Source: Pseudomonadota bacterium (lineage in GTDB: Bacteria; Pseudomonadota; Gammaproteobacteria; Steroidobacterales; Steroidobacteraceae). From it: a stretch of DNA of 18,909 nucleotides. The translations under genes were made by a program, and so were the position numbers. Location: the NCBI GenBank assembly GCA_021820785.1, contig JAKADE010000013.1, forward strand, positions 1-18,909, in the 5' to 3' direction. Below, in pieces: positions 7,254 through 16,693 of the stretch (the stretch's first letter is position 1; each line of letters begins with the position of its first letter). The notes under the pieces are model-generated. The model searched no databases and had not been told where the DNA came from. It was given only the letters and a program-made list of their open reading frames with translations.

Positions 7254-7592
7254 ATGGCAGCCAGTCACATTTTCCGCATCCTGTTCATCAATCAGGGCAA
7301 GGTGTACGAAGTCTATGCCCGCAAGGTGAACCATGGTGAGCTGTTCGGCTTCATCGAGGTGGAGGACCTGGTCTTCGGCGAGCGCTCCTCGGTGGTGCTC
7401 GACCCGTCCGAGGAGCGCATCAAGGGTGAGTTCTCGGGGGTGAAGCGCACCTTCCTGCCCCTGCATTCGGTGCTGCGCATCGATGAGGTCAAGAAGCAGG
7501 GCGTGAGCAAGATCACCACCCTCGAGGGCGGAGCCAACGTGGCCCAGTTCCCGATGCCGCTGTATTCCCCGCCATCGGGTGAGAAGAAATAG
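7254..7592 (+). CDS. DUF1820 family protein
   Basis: This small cytoplasmic protein of 112 residues belongs to the DUF1820 family, which is widespread in gammaproteobacteria and has no established function. Family-typical stretches are [19 protein letters not shown] near the N-terminus, [18 protein letters not shown] in the middle, and [18 protein letters not shown] further on. The ATG at 7254 was chosen because similarity starts immediately after it. A GTG at 7242 would add four residues. No clear Shine-Dalgarno sequence precedes either start. It sits behind the TATAAT promoter and ends 7 bp before purL, so the two are probably co-transcribed. There are no membrane segments and no visible catalytic motif. 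Confidence 0.88.
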   Translation: MAASHIFRILFINQGKVYEVYARKVNHGELFGFIEVEDLVFGERSSVVLDPSEERIKGEFSGVKRTFLPLHSVLRIDEVKKQGVSKITTLEGGANVAQFPMPLYSPPSGEKK

Positions 7593-7599
7593 TCCTGCC

Positions 7600-10500
7600 A
7601 TGAATGATCCAGTGGTGCTGACGTTGCCGGGCGCACCGGCATTGTCCGGATTCCGGATTGAGAAACTCCTCGAGCGGGTCCGGGCGCTGGAGCCGACGGT
7701 GACGGGCCTCACCGCCCGGTTCGTGCATTTTGCGGCGCTCGAGCGCCCCTTAAGCGCGCCGGAGCGTGAGCGCCTGGAGCGGCTGCTCACCTACGGCCCG
7801 ACCCTTGCGCCGGGGGAGCCCGGCGGACAGGCGCTGCTGGTCGTGCCGCGCGAGGGGACGATTTCGCCCTGGTCGAGCAAGGCCAGCGACATCGCCCGCA
7901 ATTGCGGCCTGAGTGCCGTGCAGCGCATCGAGCGCGGCATCGAGTACCGGCTGATGGCGCGGCGGCCGCTCGCACCGGAGGCGCTCACGCGCCTCTCGGC
8001 CGCACTCGTGGATCGCATGACTGAAATGGCACTGCTCGATGCCGCCGAGGCCGGACGGCTGTTCCGTCACGCGTCGCCGCGACCGCTGCGCCGGGTGGCG
8101 CTCGGCGGCGGGCGCGCTGCGCTCGAGCAGGCCAACCGCGAGATGGGGCTCGCCCTCTCGGCCGATGAGATCGACTATCTGCTCGCGAGCTTCGCGCAGC
8201 TCGGGCGCGATCCGAGCGATGCCGAACTGATGATGTTCGCCCAGGCGAACTCCGAGCACTGCCGCCACAAGATCTTCAACGCGCGCTGGGTGATCAACGG
8301 GCGCGAGCAGACCGAGTCGCTGTTCGCCATGATCCGCTACACGCACGAGCGCCACCCCGAGGGGGTGCTCTCGGCCTACCGCGACAACGCCGCGGTGATC
8401 GAAGGGGCGGAGGGTCTGCGCTACTTTCCCGATCCGCTGAGCGGCGCGTACCACGCGAGCCGCGAGCCGATCGACATCCTGATGAAGGTGGAGACGCACA
8501 ACCACCCGACGGCGATCTCGCCGTTTCCGGGGGCCGCGACCGGCTCCGGGGGTGAGATCCGCGACGAGGGCGCCACCGGGCGCGGTGCGAAGCCGAAGGC
8601 GGGACTGACCGGCTTTTCGGTCTCGAACCTCAGCCTGCCCGGCTACGAGCGTCCCTGGGAGCAGCCATTCGGCCGGCCGGGGCGCATTGCCTCGGCGCTC
8701 GACATCATGCTCGAGGCGCCGATCGGCGCCGCCTCGTTCAACAACGAATTCGGCCGGCCGGCGATCTGCGGCTATTTCCGCACCTTCGAGCAGCACTGCG
8801 CGGGCGATGCGCCGGGGCGCGTGCGCGGCTACCACAAGCCGATCATGCTCGCCGGCGGACTCGGCAACGTGCGCCGGGCGCACGTGGAAAAATGCGAGAT
8901 CCCGCCGGGCGCGCAGCTGATCGTGCTCGGCGGCCCGGCGATGCTGATTGGCCTCGGCGGCGGTGCGGCCTCCTCGGTCGGCAGTGGCGCCTCGGACGCG
9001 GAACTGGATTTTGCCTCCGTGCAGCGCGGCAATGCCGAGATCCAGCGGCGGGCCCAGGAAGTGATCGACGGCTGCTGGGCACTGGGTGCGGCCAACCCGA
9101 TCTTGCTGATCCACGATGTGGGGGCCGGCGGACTGTCGAACGCCGTGCCCGAAGCCGTCGCGCACAGTCAGCGCGGGGCGCGGGTCGATCTGCGCGCCAT
9201 TGCGAGCGCCGAGTCCGGCCTCTCGCCGCTCGAGCTGTGGTGCAACGAGGCGCAGGAACGCTACGTGGTGCTCGTCACGGCCGAGGATCTGCCCGCGTTT
9301 CGCGCGATCGCCGAGCGCGAGCGCTGCCCGTTCGCCGTGATCGGCGAGCTCGACGCTACCGGCCGGCTCACCGTGTCCGATCCGCTCCTCGGGGACGATC
9401 CGGTGGACATGCCGCTCGAGGTGCTGCTCGGCAAGCCGCCGCGCATGACGCGGGACGTCACGAGCGTGTCTCCGCCGCGCACCCCGTTCGATACCGCGGG
9501 GCTCGATCTGCGCGAGGCGCTGTATCGGGTGCTGCGCCTGCCCGCGGTTGCAGACAAGACCTTCCTCATCACCATCGGCGACCGCACGGTCGGCGGGCTG
9601 ATCAGCCGCGATCCGCTGGTCGGCCCCTGGCAGGTGCCGGTGAGCGACGTGGCGGTCACGCTGGCCGATCACGAGGGCGTGCACGGCGAGGCGATGGCAA
9701 TCGGCGAGCGCACGCCGGTGGCGGTGCTCGATGCGCCGGCCTCGGGACGTCTGGCGGTCGCCGAGGCCCTCACCAACATTCTGGCGGCCGACATCGAGCG
9801 GCTCGGCGAGATCCGCCTCTCGGCGAACTGGATGGCCGCGTGCGGCGAGCCCGGCGAGGACGCAGCGCTCTACGAGACGGTCCGTGCCGTCGGCCGCGAA
9901 CTCTGTCCGGCCCTCGGCATCGCGATACCCGTCGGCAAGGACTCCCTCTCGATGCGCACGCGCTGGAGCGACGAGGGCCTTGAGAAGAGCGTGGTCGCTC
10001 CGGTGTCGCTCATCATCTCCGCGTTCGCACCCGTCGGCGATGTGCGCAAGACGCTCACACCGGCTTTGCGCACCGAAGCGCCGACGGCGCTGTGGCTGAT
10101 CGACTTCGGTCGGCAGCGACTCGGCGGCTCGGCGCTCGCCCAGGTGTACGGGGCGATGGGCAGTGAACCGGCCGACCTCGATGACCCACAGCGGCTGATC
10201 CACCTGGCCGCCGCGCTGGCCGAGTTGCGTCGCGCAGGACTGCCGCTCGCCTACCACGATCGTTCTGACGGCGGACTGATCGTGACGCTGCTCGAGATGG
10301 CGTTCGCCGGGCACTGCGGTCTGGACGTCGAACTGCCTGCCGAGCGCGGTGAGCCGCTCGCGCAGCTGTTCGCCGAAGAACCGGGAGTCGTGCTGCAGGT
10401 CGCGCAGCACGACGAGGACGCGCTGCGCACGGTGCTCTCGCGCCACGGGCTGACCGAGTACGCCGTGCGGCTCGGCGAGCCGCAACGCGCGATGCGCGTT

Positions 10501-11496
10501 CGGGTCCGTTGCGCCGGGCGAGTGCTGCTCGATGAGTCGTGGCGGGACCTGCGCGCAGCATGGTCGGAGACCTCCTGGCAGATGCGTCGGCTGCGCGATG
10601 ACCCGCAGTGTGCGGACGAGGAATACGCCGCCCAGACCGATGAGCAGGATCCTGGGCTCACGGTCGATCTGCGTTTCGATCCCGAGGAGGATGTCGCTGC
10701 GCCGTACATCGGCGGTGCGGTTCGTCCGCGGCTCGCGGTGCTGCGCGAGCAGGGCGTGAACAGCCACACCGAAACCGCCGCGATCTTCGAGCGCGCGGGG
10801 TTTGCACCCTACGACGTGCACATGACCGATCTGATCGCGGGCCGGCACGCATTGCGCGAGTTCGCCGGCCTGGTCGCCTGCGGCGGGTTCTCGTACGGCG
10901 ACGTCCTCGGTGCCGGGGAGGGCTGGGCGAAGTCGATTCTGTTCAACGAGCAGCTGCGCGAGCAGTTCCAGGCGTTCTTCGAGCGCCGCGACACCTTCGC
11001 GCTCGGCGTGTGCAACGGCTGCCAGATGTTCGCGGCGCTGAAAAGCATCATCCCGGGCACCGAACACTGGCCCCGCTTCGTCAGCAACCGCTGCGAGCAG
11101 TACGAATCGCGTCTGGCGCTGGTCGAGGTGCTCGACTCACCGTCGGTGCTGCTGGCGGGCATGGCCGGCTCGATCCTGCCGATTGCGGTCGCGCACGGGG
11201 AAGGGCGAGCGGAATTCGCCAGCGCGGTCGATGAACGCAGCTGTCTCGATGGCGCGCTGGTGGCGGTGCGCTACATCGATCATCGGCGCAACGTCGCGAC
11301 GACCTACCCCTACAACCCGAACGGTTCGCCCTCGGGTATCGCGGCGCTCAGCAACGCCGACGGCCGCGTAACGATCACCATGCCGCATCCGGAGCGTTCG
11401 GTGCGCTACGTGCAGAATTCTTGGCGGCCCGAGGGGGCAGGAGAGTTCAGCGGCTGGATGCGCCTGTTCAGGAATGCGCGGCGATTCGTGGCGTGA
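7600..11496 (+). CDS. purL: Phosphoribosylformylglycinamidine (FGAM) synthase, single-chain
   Basis: This 1298-residue enzyme catalyses step four of purine synthesis, converting FGAR, glutamine and ATP to FGAM. Its length matches the large single-chain PurL of gamma- and betaproteobacteria (E. coli 1295). In order it has an N-terminal PurS-like domain, a linker, two AIR-synthase-like halves and a C-terminal class I glutamine amidotransferase. [19 protein letters not shown] and the following [19 protein letters not shown] are typical of the synthetase core. The glutaminase triad is visible: C1138 in [10 protein letters not shown], and H1263 and E1265 in MPHPERSVR. The ATG at 7600 was preferred over an in-frame GTG at 7579 because the latter overlaps DUF1820 and adds residues not expected in the family. 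GC content is very high throughout, as in the genes to its left. Confidence 0.98.
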   Translation: MNDPVVLTLPGAPALSGFRIEKLLERVRALEPTVTGLTARFVHFAALERPLSAPERERLERLLTYGPTLAPGEPGGQALLVVPREGTISPWSSKASDIARNCGLSAVQRIERGIEYRLMARRPLAPEALTRLSAALVDRMTEMALLDAAEAGRLFRHASPRPLRRVALGGGRAALEQANREMGLALSADEIDYLLASFAQLGRDPSDAELMMFAQANSEHCRHKIFNARWVINGREQTESLFAMIRYTHERHPEGVLSAYRDNAAVIEGAEGLRYFPDPLSGAYHASREPIDILMKVETHNHPTAISPFPGAATGSGGEIRDEGATGRGAKPKAGLTGFSVSNLSLPGYERPWEQPFGRPGRIASALDIMLEAPIGAASFNNEFGRPAICGYFRTFEQHCAGDAPGRVRGYHKPIMLAGGLGNVRRAHVEKCEIPPGAQLIVLGGPAMLIGLGGGAASSVGSGASDAELDFASVQRGNAEIQRRAQEVIDGCWALGAANPILLIHDVGAGGLSNAVPEAVAHSQRGARVDLRAIASAESGLSPLELWCNEAQERYVVLVTAEDLPAFRAIAERERCPFAVIGELDATGRLTVSDPLLGDDPVDMPLEVLLGKPPRMTRDVTSVSPPRTPFDTAGLDLREALYRVLRLPAVADKTFLITIGDRTVGGLISRDPLVGPWQVPVSDVAVTLADHEGVHGEAMAIGERTPVAVLDAPASGRLAVAEALTNILAADIERLGEIRLSANWMAACGEPGEDAALYETVRAVGRELCPALGIAIPVGKDSLSMRTRWSDEGLEKSVVAPVSLIISAFAPVGDVRKTLTPALRTEAPTALWLIDFGRQRLGGSALAQVYGAMGSEPADLDDPQRLIHLAAALAELRRAGLPLAYHDRSDGGLIVTLLEMAFAGHCGLDVELPAERGEPLAQLFAEEPGVVLQVAQHDEDALRTVLSRHGLTEYAVRLGEPQRAMRVRVRCAGRVLLDESWRDLRAAWSETSWQMRRLRDDPQCADEEYAAQTDEQDPGLTVDLRFDPEEDVAAPYIGGAVRPRLAVLREQGVNSHTETAAIFERAGFAPYDVHMTDLIAGRHALREFAGLVACGGFSYGDVLGAGEGWAKSILFNEQLREQFQAFFERRDTFALGVCNGCQMFAALKSIIPGTEHWPRFVSNRCEQYESRLALVEVLDSPSVLLAGMAGSILPIAVAHGEGRAEFASAVDERSCLDGALVAVRYIDHRRNVATTYPYNPNGSPSGIAALSNADGRVTITMPHPERSVRYVQNSWRPEGAGEFSGWMRLFRNARRFVA

Positions 11497-12507
11497 ACAG
11501 ACGCTGAACTGTGGAGCCCGCTTGTGAATCGATCGCCTGACATTCGGGCGGTCGGAGCGGGGGCCTCCGATACAACTCGCGTTCGCGATCCGATATCGTG
11601 CCCGGCCAGCGGCGAACCATGTCAAGACCGCATCCCTGAACTGTTCGCGGTGATCCGGTCTGCGCCAGGAACATGCTGCGCTTGAGCAAGCACGACCTTG
11701 GGCCGAGCAAGAGTTTCGCGCCAAGCGGCTGCTTGGATCGCGGGAATACAATCGGGCGCACATCAATCGACGTTGGAATTGCGGGATTCAACGCAGTTCG
11801 GTCTTGGCGCGCAAAGGCGCCATGGACACGATCGGTTCAAAGCTATGGCCACTGGTTAACGCTGTTTCTGGCGAAACTTGGCGCTGCGTACTGACGTAGG
11901 ATTCTGCCGATGGTGAGGAGCCGTGGATCGCCCCGAGGCGGTGCGAAGCCCTCCGGGCCCGATGGACCGAGCTCCTGGCAACCACGTGTCAATCAGATCA
12001 GGTCCGCGCCACTTGATGCGGAGCGCAGGGGTTGGACCCGAACTTTCTTCGATCTGAAAAGGCAAGCGACGCCATGTGGCGCGCGCGCTGCCAGGGCTTC
12101 GATGCTGAAATGGCAGCCACACGCGCGTATCTCCATGCCGGTAGCGCGCGGGCATGAGGTGCCGCTGCTCCTTGCAGCATTATGCTGCGCATTTTTCACC
12201 GAAACGAGGCATCTGGATGCATCGAACAATTATCCGCAGCCTTGCAGGACCGCCATCCCTGCCGGGAGAAAGACGTTTCTCATGAGTGGCTCTGCGCGCT
12301 GCGAACACGCCGTAGCGAACTATTCCTCGCTGGTCGCGGCGTGTCCAACATGAACAGAGCTAACGAATACTACGGACACGCAGTGGGATTGAGGGTTTGC
12401 TCACAAAGTGCTGCGGTGTTGCTTGAAATAGGCGTGAAACTTGGTCAGCCTGACGACTAGATGAGAAAATGTATCCGAATTCATGATTTCTTGAGACTCC
12501 GTGGATT
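11497..12507. other. About 1 kb with no recognisable gene, at the purL/island junction
   Basis: No frame on either strand gives a protein I recognise. The small open frames here (for example 11673-11894, 11910-12353 and 12182-12460 on +, 11468-11791 and 11993-12229 on -) overlap each other and lack known motifs. Composition changes from very GC-rich to mixed across it. A hairpin lies 35-60 bp after purL: 11530-11537 with 11547-11554, 8 bp including one G-T pair, 9-nt loop and no T-run. It also contains an inverted pair GCTGCCA/TGGCAGC (12087-12093 and 12111-12117) and a hairpin with five T at 12174-12196. It may be decayed coding or mobile DNA at an insertion boundary. I found no tRNA, transposase or terminal repeats. 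Confidence 0.6.
12174..12196 (+). terminator. Candidate weak intrinsic terminator
   Basis: GCAGCA (12174-12179) and TGCTGC (12183-12188) pair around a TTA loop, followed after three bases by five T (12192-12196). The stem is short. It points along + and could stop transcription from purL or from a lost gene before the methyltransferase gene. Confidence 0.3.
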
Positions 12508-13284
12508 ATGAATGACAGTCTTGGTAGAGGCTTTCAGCACAGCAGAGCTACATCTGAGGCTCGTGGAATGTGTCCTGTCTGCGCGACTCAAGACACGATG
12601 TTTTGCCCACTCCCAGACTTCTACAGGCTGGAATCCGAGAAGTACGGTTACAAGTATTTCGGCCGTGGTGAGACCATTGCGCTGGAAACTTATTCCTGTG
12701 CTGTCTGCGGCGCGTCAGATCGTGAGCGCTTATATGCATTTTGGATATACACCCAGATTCAGTCCGGGAGCCTCAGGCGTGGTTCGGCTCTTCTGCATTT
12801 CGCGCCCGAACAGGCGCTTTCACGGAAGCTTCGCGAGCTTGCCTACTTCGAATACAGTTCGGCTGACATCTCGAAGAGCGACGTCGACATCACGCTCGAC
12901 ATCATGAATATGCCGCTCCTAGATGAGAGCTTCGATTTTTTCATCTGCAGTCACGTGTTGGAGCATGTCGAAAGCGACGACAGGGCTATACGGGAATTGT
13001 GCCGCATCACGAGACGCGGTGGGTCCGGAATCCTCATGGCGCCGATATGCAGGGACATTGAGCACACCCTGGAAGATCCAAGCATTACCAGTGAAGCTGA
13101 GCGCTGGCGGTGCTATGGGCAAAACGATCATCTGCGTCTGTACAGTCATGACGATTACCTCAAGAAGATCGAGGCGAACGGCTTTTCGGTAGAGCAGCGG
13201 GGAATCGACCATTTCGGGCAGGACTGGTTCCGCGGACTTGGATTGGCCGAGAGCAGCGTCCTCTATATTGCGAGAAAGCCGTGA
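12508..13284 (+). CDS. SAM-dependent methyltransferase with two CxxC pairs
   Basis: This 258-residue class I methyltransferase resembles those found in polysaccharide gene clusters. Two CxxC pairs (C22/C25 and C64/C67, the second in YSCAVCGASDRERLYAFW) suggest an N-terminal zinc ribbon. The Rossmann part then shows LLHFAPEQALSRKLR (motif I region, 95-109), an acidic SADISKSDVDITLDIMNMP (118-136), DESFDFFICSHVLEHV (139-154) and a late RLYSHDDYLKKIEANGF. These are usual Methyltransf_11-type elements, although motif I lacks the common GxGxG. The methyl acceptor is unknown; a sugar or a glycan intermediate is likely from context. Start choice is uncertain. ATG 12508 has little ribosome-binding site, while ATG 12568, right before CPVC, has GAGG 8 nt upstream. 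Composition is clearly poorer in GC than purL. It faces the - strand operon convergently. Confidence 0.8.
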   Translation: MNDSLGRGFQHSRATSEARGMCPVCATQDTMFCPLPDFYRLESEKYGYKYFGRGETIALETYSCAVCGASDRERLYAFWIYTQIQSGSLRRGSALLHFAPEQALSRKLRELAYFEYSSADISKSDVDITLDIMNMPLLDESFDFFICSHVLEHVESDDRAIRELCRITRRGGSGILMAPICRDIEHTLEDPSITSEAERWRCYGQNDHLRLYSHDDYLKKIEANGFSVEQRGIDHFGQDWFRGLGLAESSVLYIARKP

Positions 13285-13295
13285 CTTCGGTAGCA

Positions 13296-13316
13296 GGGCG
13301 ATACCGTTAATCGCCC
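13296..13316. terminator. Hairpin just after the methyltransferase gene
   Basis: GGGCGAT (13296-13302) and ATCGCCC (13310-13316) are exact reverse complements with a 7-nt loop, beginning 12 nt after the stop codon at 13284. It lies between convergent genes and could slow polymerase from either side, but no T-run is present. Confidence 0.4.
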
Positions 13317-13579
13317 GGAGAATCCATCGACCGGTTCCGGAATGGCGGTAAAGTCGGCAGAGAAAGCGCCGCGTCGTTGAATCGTCTGCCCTGAGATGCT
13401 CGCTCTATGAGCCGAACTCGCGCCTCTCTGGTGCTACATACGCGAGTCTGCTATTCATCGCCAGCCCATCCTGCCAGCCGGTCGCCGGTTCGACGTCAGC
13501 CAGTTACGAGCCGCGGCAGGGACGTAAAGATGAGCGTCTCCGCATGGGCCGCATTCGATAGTGGCTCTTGACTGCCTGC

Positions 13580-14299
13580 TCAGGTTACGATCTTCGTACC
13601 GTCCACGATGGCACGCCGCAAATCGGAGGGCGCATTCCACATCAGCGCATCCAGGATCGACAAACCCGGGATCGGCGTGTAACCGGGAGTCTCGTAGCTT
13701 GGCAGCGCAGCTTCGAGAAATGCGATATCTACCCCCGCCTCGCGATACCTTCTGACGTCGAAGAGATCGCGTCCTCCCGCGGGATTCAGATAGTGGTCGG
13801 CGCCGAGTTCTCGGCAGATGTGCAAGGCCCAGTCGCCGGGCCCGAGGTTCTCGGGGAAGGATATGCCGAGCTCCGAACAGATGCTGTACTCAAAGGGCAG
13901 ATCGAGATAAGCGCACACTCCGACCAGCGCCCGAACATTCAGATGCACCAGAGCATCGTCGCCATCGGGCAGCGCGAACGCATCCTCGACCAGCCTGACA
14001 ACCTTGCGATAGTAGGGAGCCTGCCTCTTGTAATGCGTCAGTTTGCCCAGGATGCTCTGCCTGGCGGCGTGAATATCGAGAATACGCGCTTCATGGCTCT
14101 TGATCGAGATGCTGCCGTTGCGTAGCGGCACGCTGACCCAGTTCCGTCCTTGGTTCGGATGCAGCACCACGTTGCGGTTCATCCACGTCTTTGGCGTGTA
14201 TTGAGTGACATCGAATACGATCCAGCGGTCCGTGTGCGCGATTAGCGAAAAGTGCCCGCAATATGGGTAAAAGTACGGCTGCATGATCCCGAGTCGCAT
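13580..14299 (-). CDS. WbqC family protein
   Basis: This 239-residue protein belongs to the WbqC-like family, often found in O-antigen, capsule and glycoprotein clusters. Its biochemical role is poorly defined. The family hallmark at the N-terminus is clear: IMQPYFYPYCGHFSLI (5-20), then DRWIVFDVTQYTPKTWMNRN. Further typical parts are LNVRALVGVCAYLDLPF and a late YLNPAGGRDLFDVRRYREAGV. No membrane segment or signal peptide is seen. The ATG at 14299 lies only 1 bp after the stop of the upstream aminotransferase gene, with GGAAGG about 10 nt before the start, so translation is probably coupled. It is the last gene of the - strand operon. WbqC proteins commonly accompany DegT aminotransferases, as here, which supports a shared sugar pathway. 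Confidence 0.9.
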   Translation of the reverse strand: MRLGIMQPYFYPYCGHFSLIAHTDRWIVFDVTQYTPKTWMNRNVVLHPNQGRNWVSVPLRNGSISIKSHEARILDIHAARQSILGKLTHYKRQAPYYRKVVRLVEDAFALPDGDDALVHLNVRALVGVCAYLDLPFEYSICSELGISFPENLGPGDWALHICRELGADHYLNPAGGRDLFDVRRYREAGVDIAFLEAALPSYETPGYTPIPGLSILDALMWNAPSDLRRAIVDGTKIVT

Positions 14300-14300
14300 C

Positions 14301-15476
14301 TCACTTATGCCTTCCGGAAGCCTTGGAGATGATCTGGCATATCATGCGGACATCGTCGTCGTGAACCAGAGCGCCGCTGGGCAATTGCAGTAGCCGCTCG
14401 GTCAGGCGCTCGGTCACCGGGAGGTCTCGGGGCGGTGGCTGACTGTTGAAGGGCGGGCAGCGGTGCACACCGGGGTAAAAGTATCGGCGCGCGATGATGT
14501 TGTGGCAATGGAGGTGTTGCAGCAGCGCATCTCTGCTCATTCCAAATGCCCGTTCGTCGACGTCGCAGACGATGTACTGGTGGTTCGTGGTGCTGGTGTG
14601 GCCAGGTTCGTGGAGCCTCAGGCCGTCGATACCCGATAGGCCGTTGCGGTAGCCATCAAAGATCTGATGGTTGCGATCGAGAATTCGTGGTAACTCGTCC
14701 AGGTTGAGCAACGCAATGGCCGCATGCGCCTCCGACATGCGGCCATTGCTCGTCTTGACTACAGGAACTGACTCGCCGGCGCCATAGCTGCTGCGAATGT
14801 TGCGCAGCCTGGCTGCGAGGGCGTCGTCGTTGGTCGTGATGCAGCCTCCCTCGGCTGCGCTGATCATTTTGGTAGCGTGAAAGGAAAAGACCTCGGCGTC
14901 TCCGAAGCCGCCCAGGGGACGGTAATCGAAACTGCAACCAAAACCATGAGCTGAGTCGAAGAACAAGTGCAGATCGTAACGCGTCGCGATGTCACGCAGT
15001 TGCGGGATCGCACAACAGTCGCCCCAGAGGTTCACGGGGAGGATGGCACTGACCTCAGGGTCGATCAGCGCTTCAACGCAGGCAGGATCAAGCTGATGAG
15101 TTTCCGGGTCGACATCGCAGAACACCGGTTCAAGCCCTGCCCAGGTCAGTGCCTGTGCGGTGGCTATGAACGTGAACGCGGGCGTGATGACTTTGCCGCG
15201 CAGGGCGAGCGCCTCCCCAAGCATCATCAGGCCGACGGTCGCATTGCTCACGCAGATGGCATGACGAACCTCCAGCATGGTTGAGAGGCGCTGCTCCAGC
15301 TTTTGCGCCAATGGCCCGTGGTTGGTGTAATACTCGCGATCGAATATGTCCCGGAATGCCGCCTCGTAACGCTCCCAGCTCGGCCAGTACAACTGCCCGA
15401 CCGGTAACGCCTCCCGCCGCTTCCCGCTGGCGTCGAATGTCTCGGGTATGAGGGTTGCTGCAGGCAAATTCAGCAC
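14301..15476 (-). CDS. DegT/DnrJ/EryC1 family PLP aminotransferase (first of tandem pair, downstream)
   Basis: This 391-residue fold-type I PLP enzyme belongs to the sugar aminotransferase family, which usually adds an amino group from glutamate to a nucleotide keto-sugar. The PLP Schiff-base lysine is K203 in FSFHATKMISAAEGG. The pyridine-binding aspartate is D174 in FFDSAHGFG, with the usual histidine in the stacking place (H177). The N-terminal TNHGPLAQKLEQRL and CVSNATVGLMM (75-85) are typical. The start is GTG at 15476, supported by a strong AAGGAGG (15484-15490) 7 nt upstream. It overlaps the preceding gene's end by 7 bp. The stretch resembles VioA/FdtB-like enzymes that make 4-amino- or 3-amino-dideoxy sugars, but the exact sugar cannot be told without a phylogeny. 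All expected catalytic residues appear present. Confidence 0.92.
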   Translation of the reverse strand: MLNLPAATLIPETFDASGKRREALPVGQLYWPSWERYEAAFRDIFDREYYTNHGPLAQKLEQRLSTMLEVRHAICVSNATVGLMMLGEALALRGKVITPAFTFIATAQALTWAGLEPVFCDVDPETHQLDPACVEALIDPEVSAILPVNLWGDCCAIPQLRDIATRYDLHLFFDSAHGFGCSFDYRPLGGFGDAEVFSFHATKMISAAEGGCITTNDDALAARLRNIRSSYGAGESVPVVKTSNGRMSEAHAAIALLNLDELPRILDRNHQIFDGYRNGLSGIDGLRLHEPGHTSTTNHQYIVCDVDERAFGMSRDALLQHLHCHNIIARRYFYPGVHRCPPFNSQPPPRDLPVTERLTERLLQLPSGALVHDDDVRMICQIISKASGRHK

Positions 15477-16681
15477 GACACAGCCTCCTTGGCTTGGATT
15501 TCACGCGCGTGTTCCCGAATGAATGACAGCAATTCGACGAAGCGCGTGAGGTCATCATTGTCGAGTAAGTGGCCGCACGGCAGCAGCATGTAGCGGGCTG
15601 CCAGGCGATCCGTGAGCGGCAGCACTGCTGGCACATGCGGGTAGGCCATCGGCTTGGCATGCAGCGGTGGAGAATAGTAGGCGCGCACCAGTGCCCCCTC
15701 TCTGTTGAGGATGCGAATCGTCAGGTCCCGGCTGAGCGGCCATTCATCTGTGAGTTCAATGACGATGTTTTTGTAGCTGGTCCTCTCGGACTCGTCGAAT
15801 TCCAGCAGACGGACTTGGGGAACGCCTTTTAGCAGATGCTGGTATAGCCGATACCGATCGCGGTTGCGGGCGACTTGCTCGTCGAGGTCGTCCAGTCCGG
15901 CAAGCGCCATCGCCGCATGGACTTCGCTGAGCTTAGCGTTGAGTCCTAGCACTTCTACTGTGTCGTGTCCGAAGAAGCCGAATCCACGCATTACTGCAAG
16001 TCGATGGGCAAGTTCGGCGTTGTTTGTGGTCACGTACCCGCCTTCGAATCCGTTAATCAGCTTGCTCGCATGCATCGAGAAGCACTCGGCATCACCGAAT
16101 GTTCCGACTTTGCGGCCGCCGATCGTTTCGTACACCGATTCGACCGAATCGAACAGTATCGGTACGCAGTGACGCTCAGCGACTTGGCACAGGCGTGGCG
16201 CGTCGCAGGTGTTGACGATAGGATGGACGCCAAGGATCAGTGCTGTGCGTGTGTCGACCATGCCGTGGACAGCCTCCGGGTCGACTGCAAGCGAGTCAGC
16301 GTCAACCTCGCAAAAGCGCGGCCTCATTCCGGTCCATGCCACAACGTCGGCGAGCCGACGGTAGGTCAATGACGGCATTATCACCTCATCGCGCCCAGAG
16401 AGAGCCAGGGCTCTGATGGTTAGCACGAGAGCCCAGAACCCGTTCGCGAACGTGATGCAGTGACGCGTCTGGTGAAACTCACACAGTCGATGCTCTAGAA
16501 GTTTTACCAGCGGGCCATCATTGGTGTAGCGGTGTTGTTCGTAAAAGACGCGGGAATAGTCCAGAAATCGCTGAAAGTCAGGGCGCACGAGATTCGATGT
16601 CGAAATAGGTCGCGGGAACGCAGTCGTGCCACCAAAGCATGCAAGGTCACAGACTTCGGACTTGGAGAGGGACGGGCGCAC
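15470..16681 (-). CDS. DegT/DnrJ/EryC1 family PLP aminotransferase (second of tandem pair, upstream)
   Basis: This 403-residue protein is of the same family as its neighbour but clearly divergent from it. PLP lysine K207 lies in FSMHASKLINGFEGGY and D178 in LFDSVESVY. A difference is E181 where family members normally carry His or Gln three residues after the aspartate, in the residue that stacks on the cofactor ring. The region HPIVNTCDAPRL also departs from the usual N-L-W/Y-G form. The start is GTG at 16681: AGGAG lies 6 nt upstream and no ATG fits better. It begins 12 bp after the upstream methyltransferase gene and overlaps the next aminotransferase gene by 7 bp. It may act on a different keto-sugar or position, or form a hetero-oligomer with the partner. 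Loss of activity is possible but not shown. Confidence 0.9.
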   Translation of the reverse strand: MRPSLSKSEVCDLACFGGTTAFPRPISTSNLVRPDFQRFLDYSRVFYEQHRYTNDGPLVKLLEHRLCEFHQTRHCITFANGFWALVLTIRALALSGRDEVIMPSLTYRRLADVVAWTGMRPRFCEVDADSLAVDPEAVHGMVDTRTALILGVHPIVNTCDAPRLCQVAERHCVPILFDSVESVYETIGGRKVGTFGDAECFSMHASKLINGFEGGYVTTNNAELAHRLAVMRGFGFFGHDTVEVLGLNAKLSEVHAAMALAGLDDLDEQVARNRDRYRLYQHLLKGVPQVRLLEFDESERTSYKNIVIELTDEWPLSRDLTIRILNREGALVRAYYSPPLHAKPMAYPHVPAVLPLTDRLAARYMLLPCGHLLDNDDLTRFVELLSFIREHAREIQAKEAVSC

Positions 16682-16693
16682 GCGGATCTCCTG

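Noticed and set aside
7750..11067. Long - strand open frame of about 1105 residues opposite purL
   Set aside because: It is a mirror of purL codon bias, with the same Arg/Glu/His/Gly-rich composition and no recognisable motif.
11910..12353. + strand frame of 147 residues after purL
   Set aside because: No motif, no ribosome-binding site, overlapped by several other frames of similar quality. Kept only as part of the unassigned interval.
11497..12507. Possible tRNA or insertion sequence at the island edge
   Set aside because: GGTTC-like stretches near 11831 do not fold into a cloverleaf. No transposase motif or paired terminal repeats were seen.
13285..13579. Possible small gene between the convergent methyltransferase and wbqC-like genes
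   Set aside because: Frames here are short, one overlaps the WbqC end, and none shows a motif. Only the 13296-13316 hairpin stands out.
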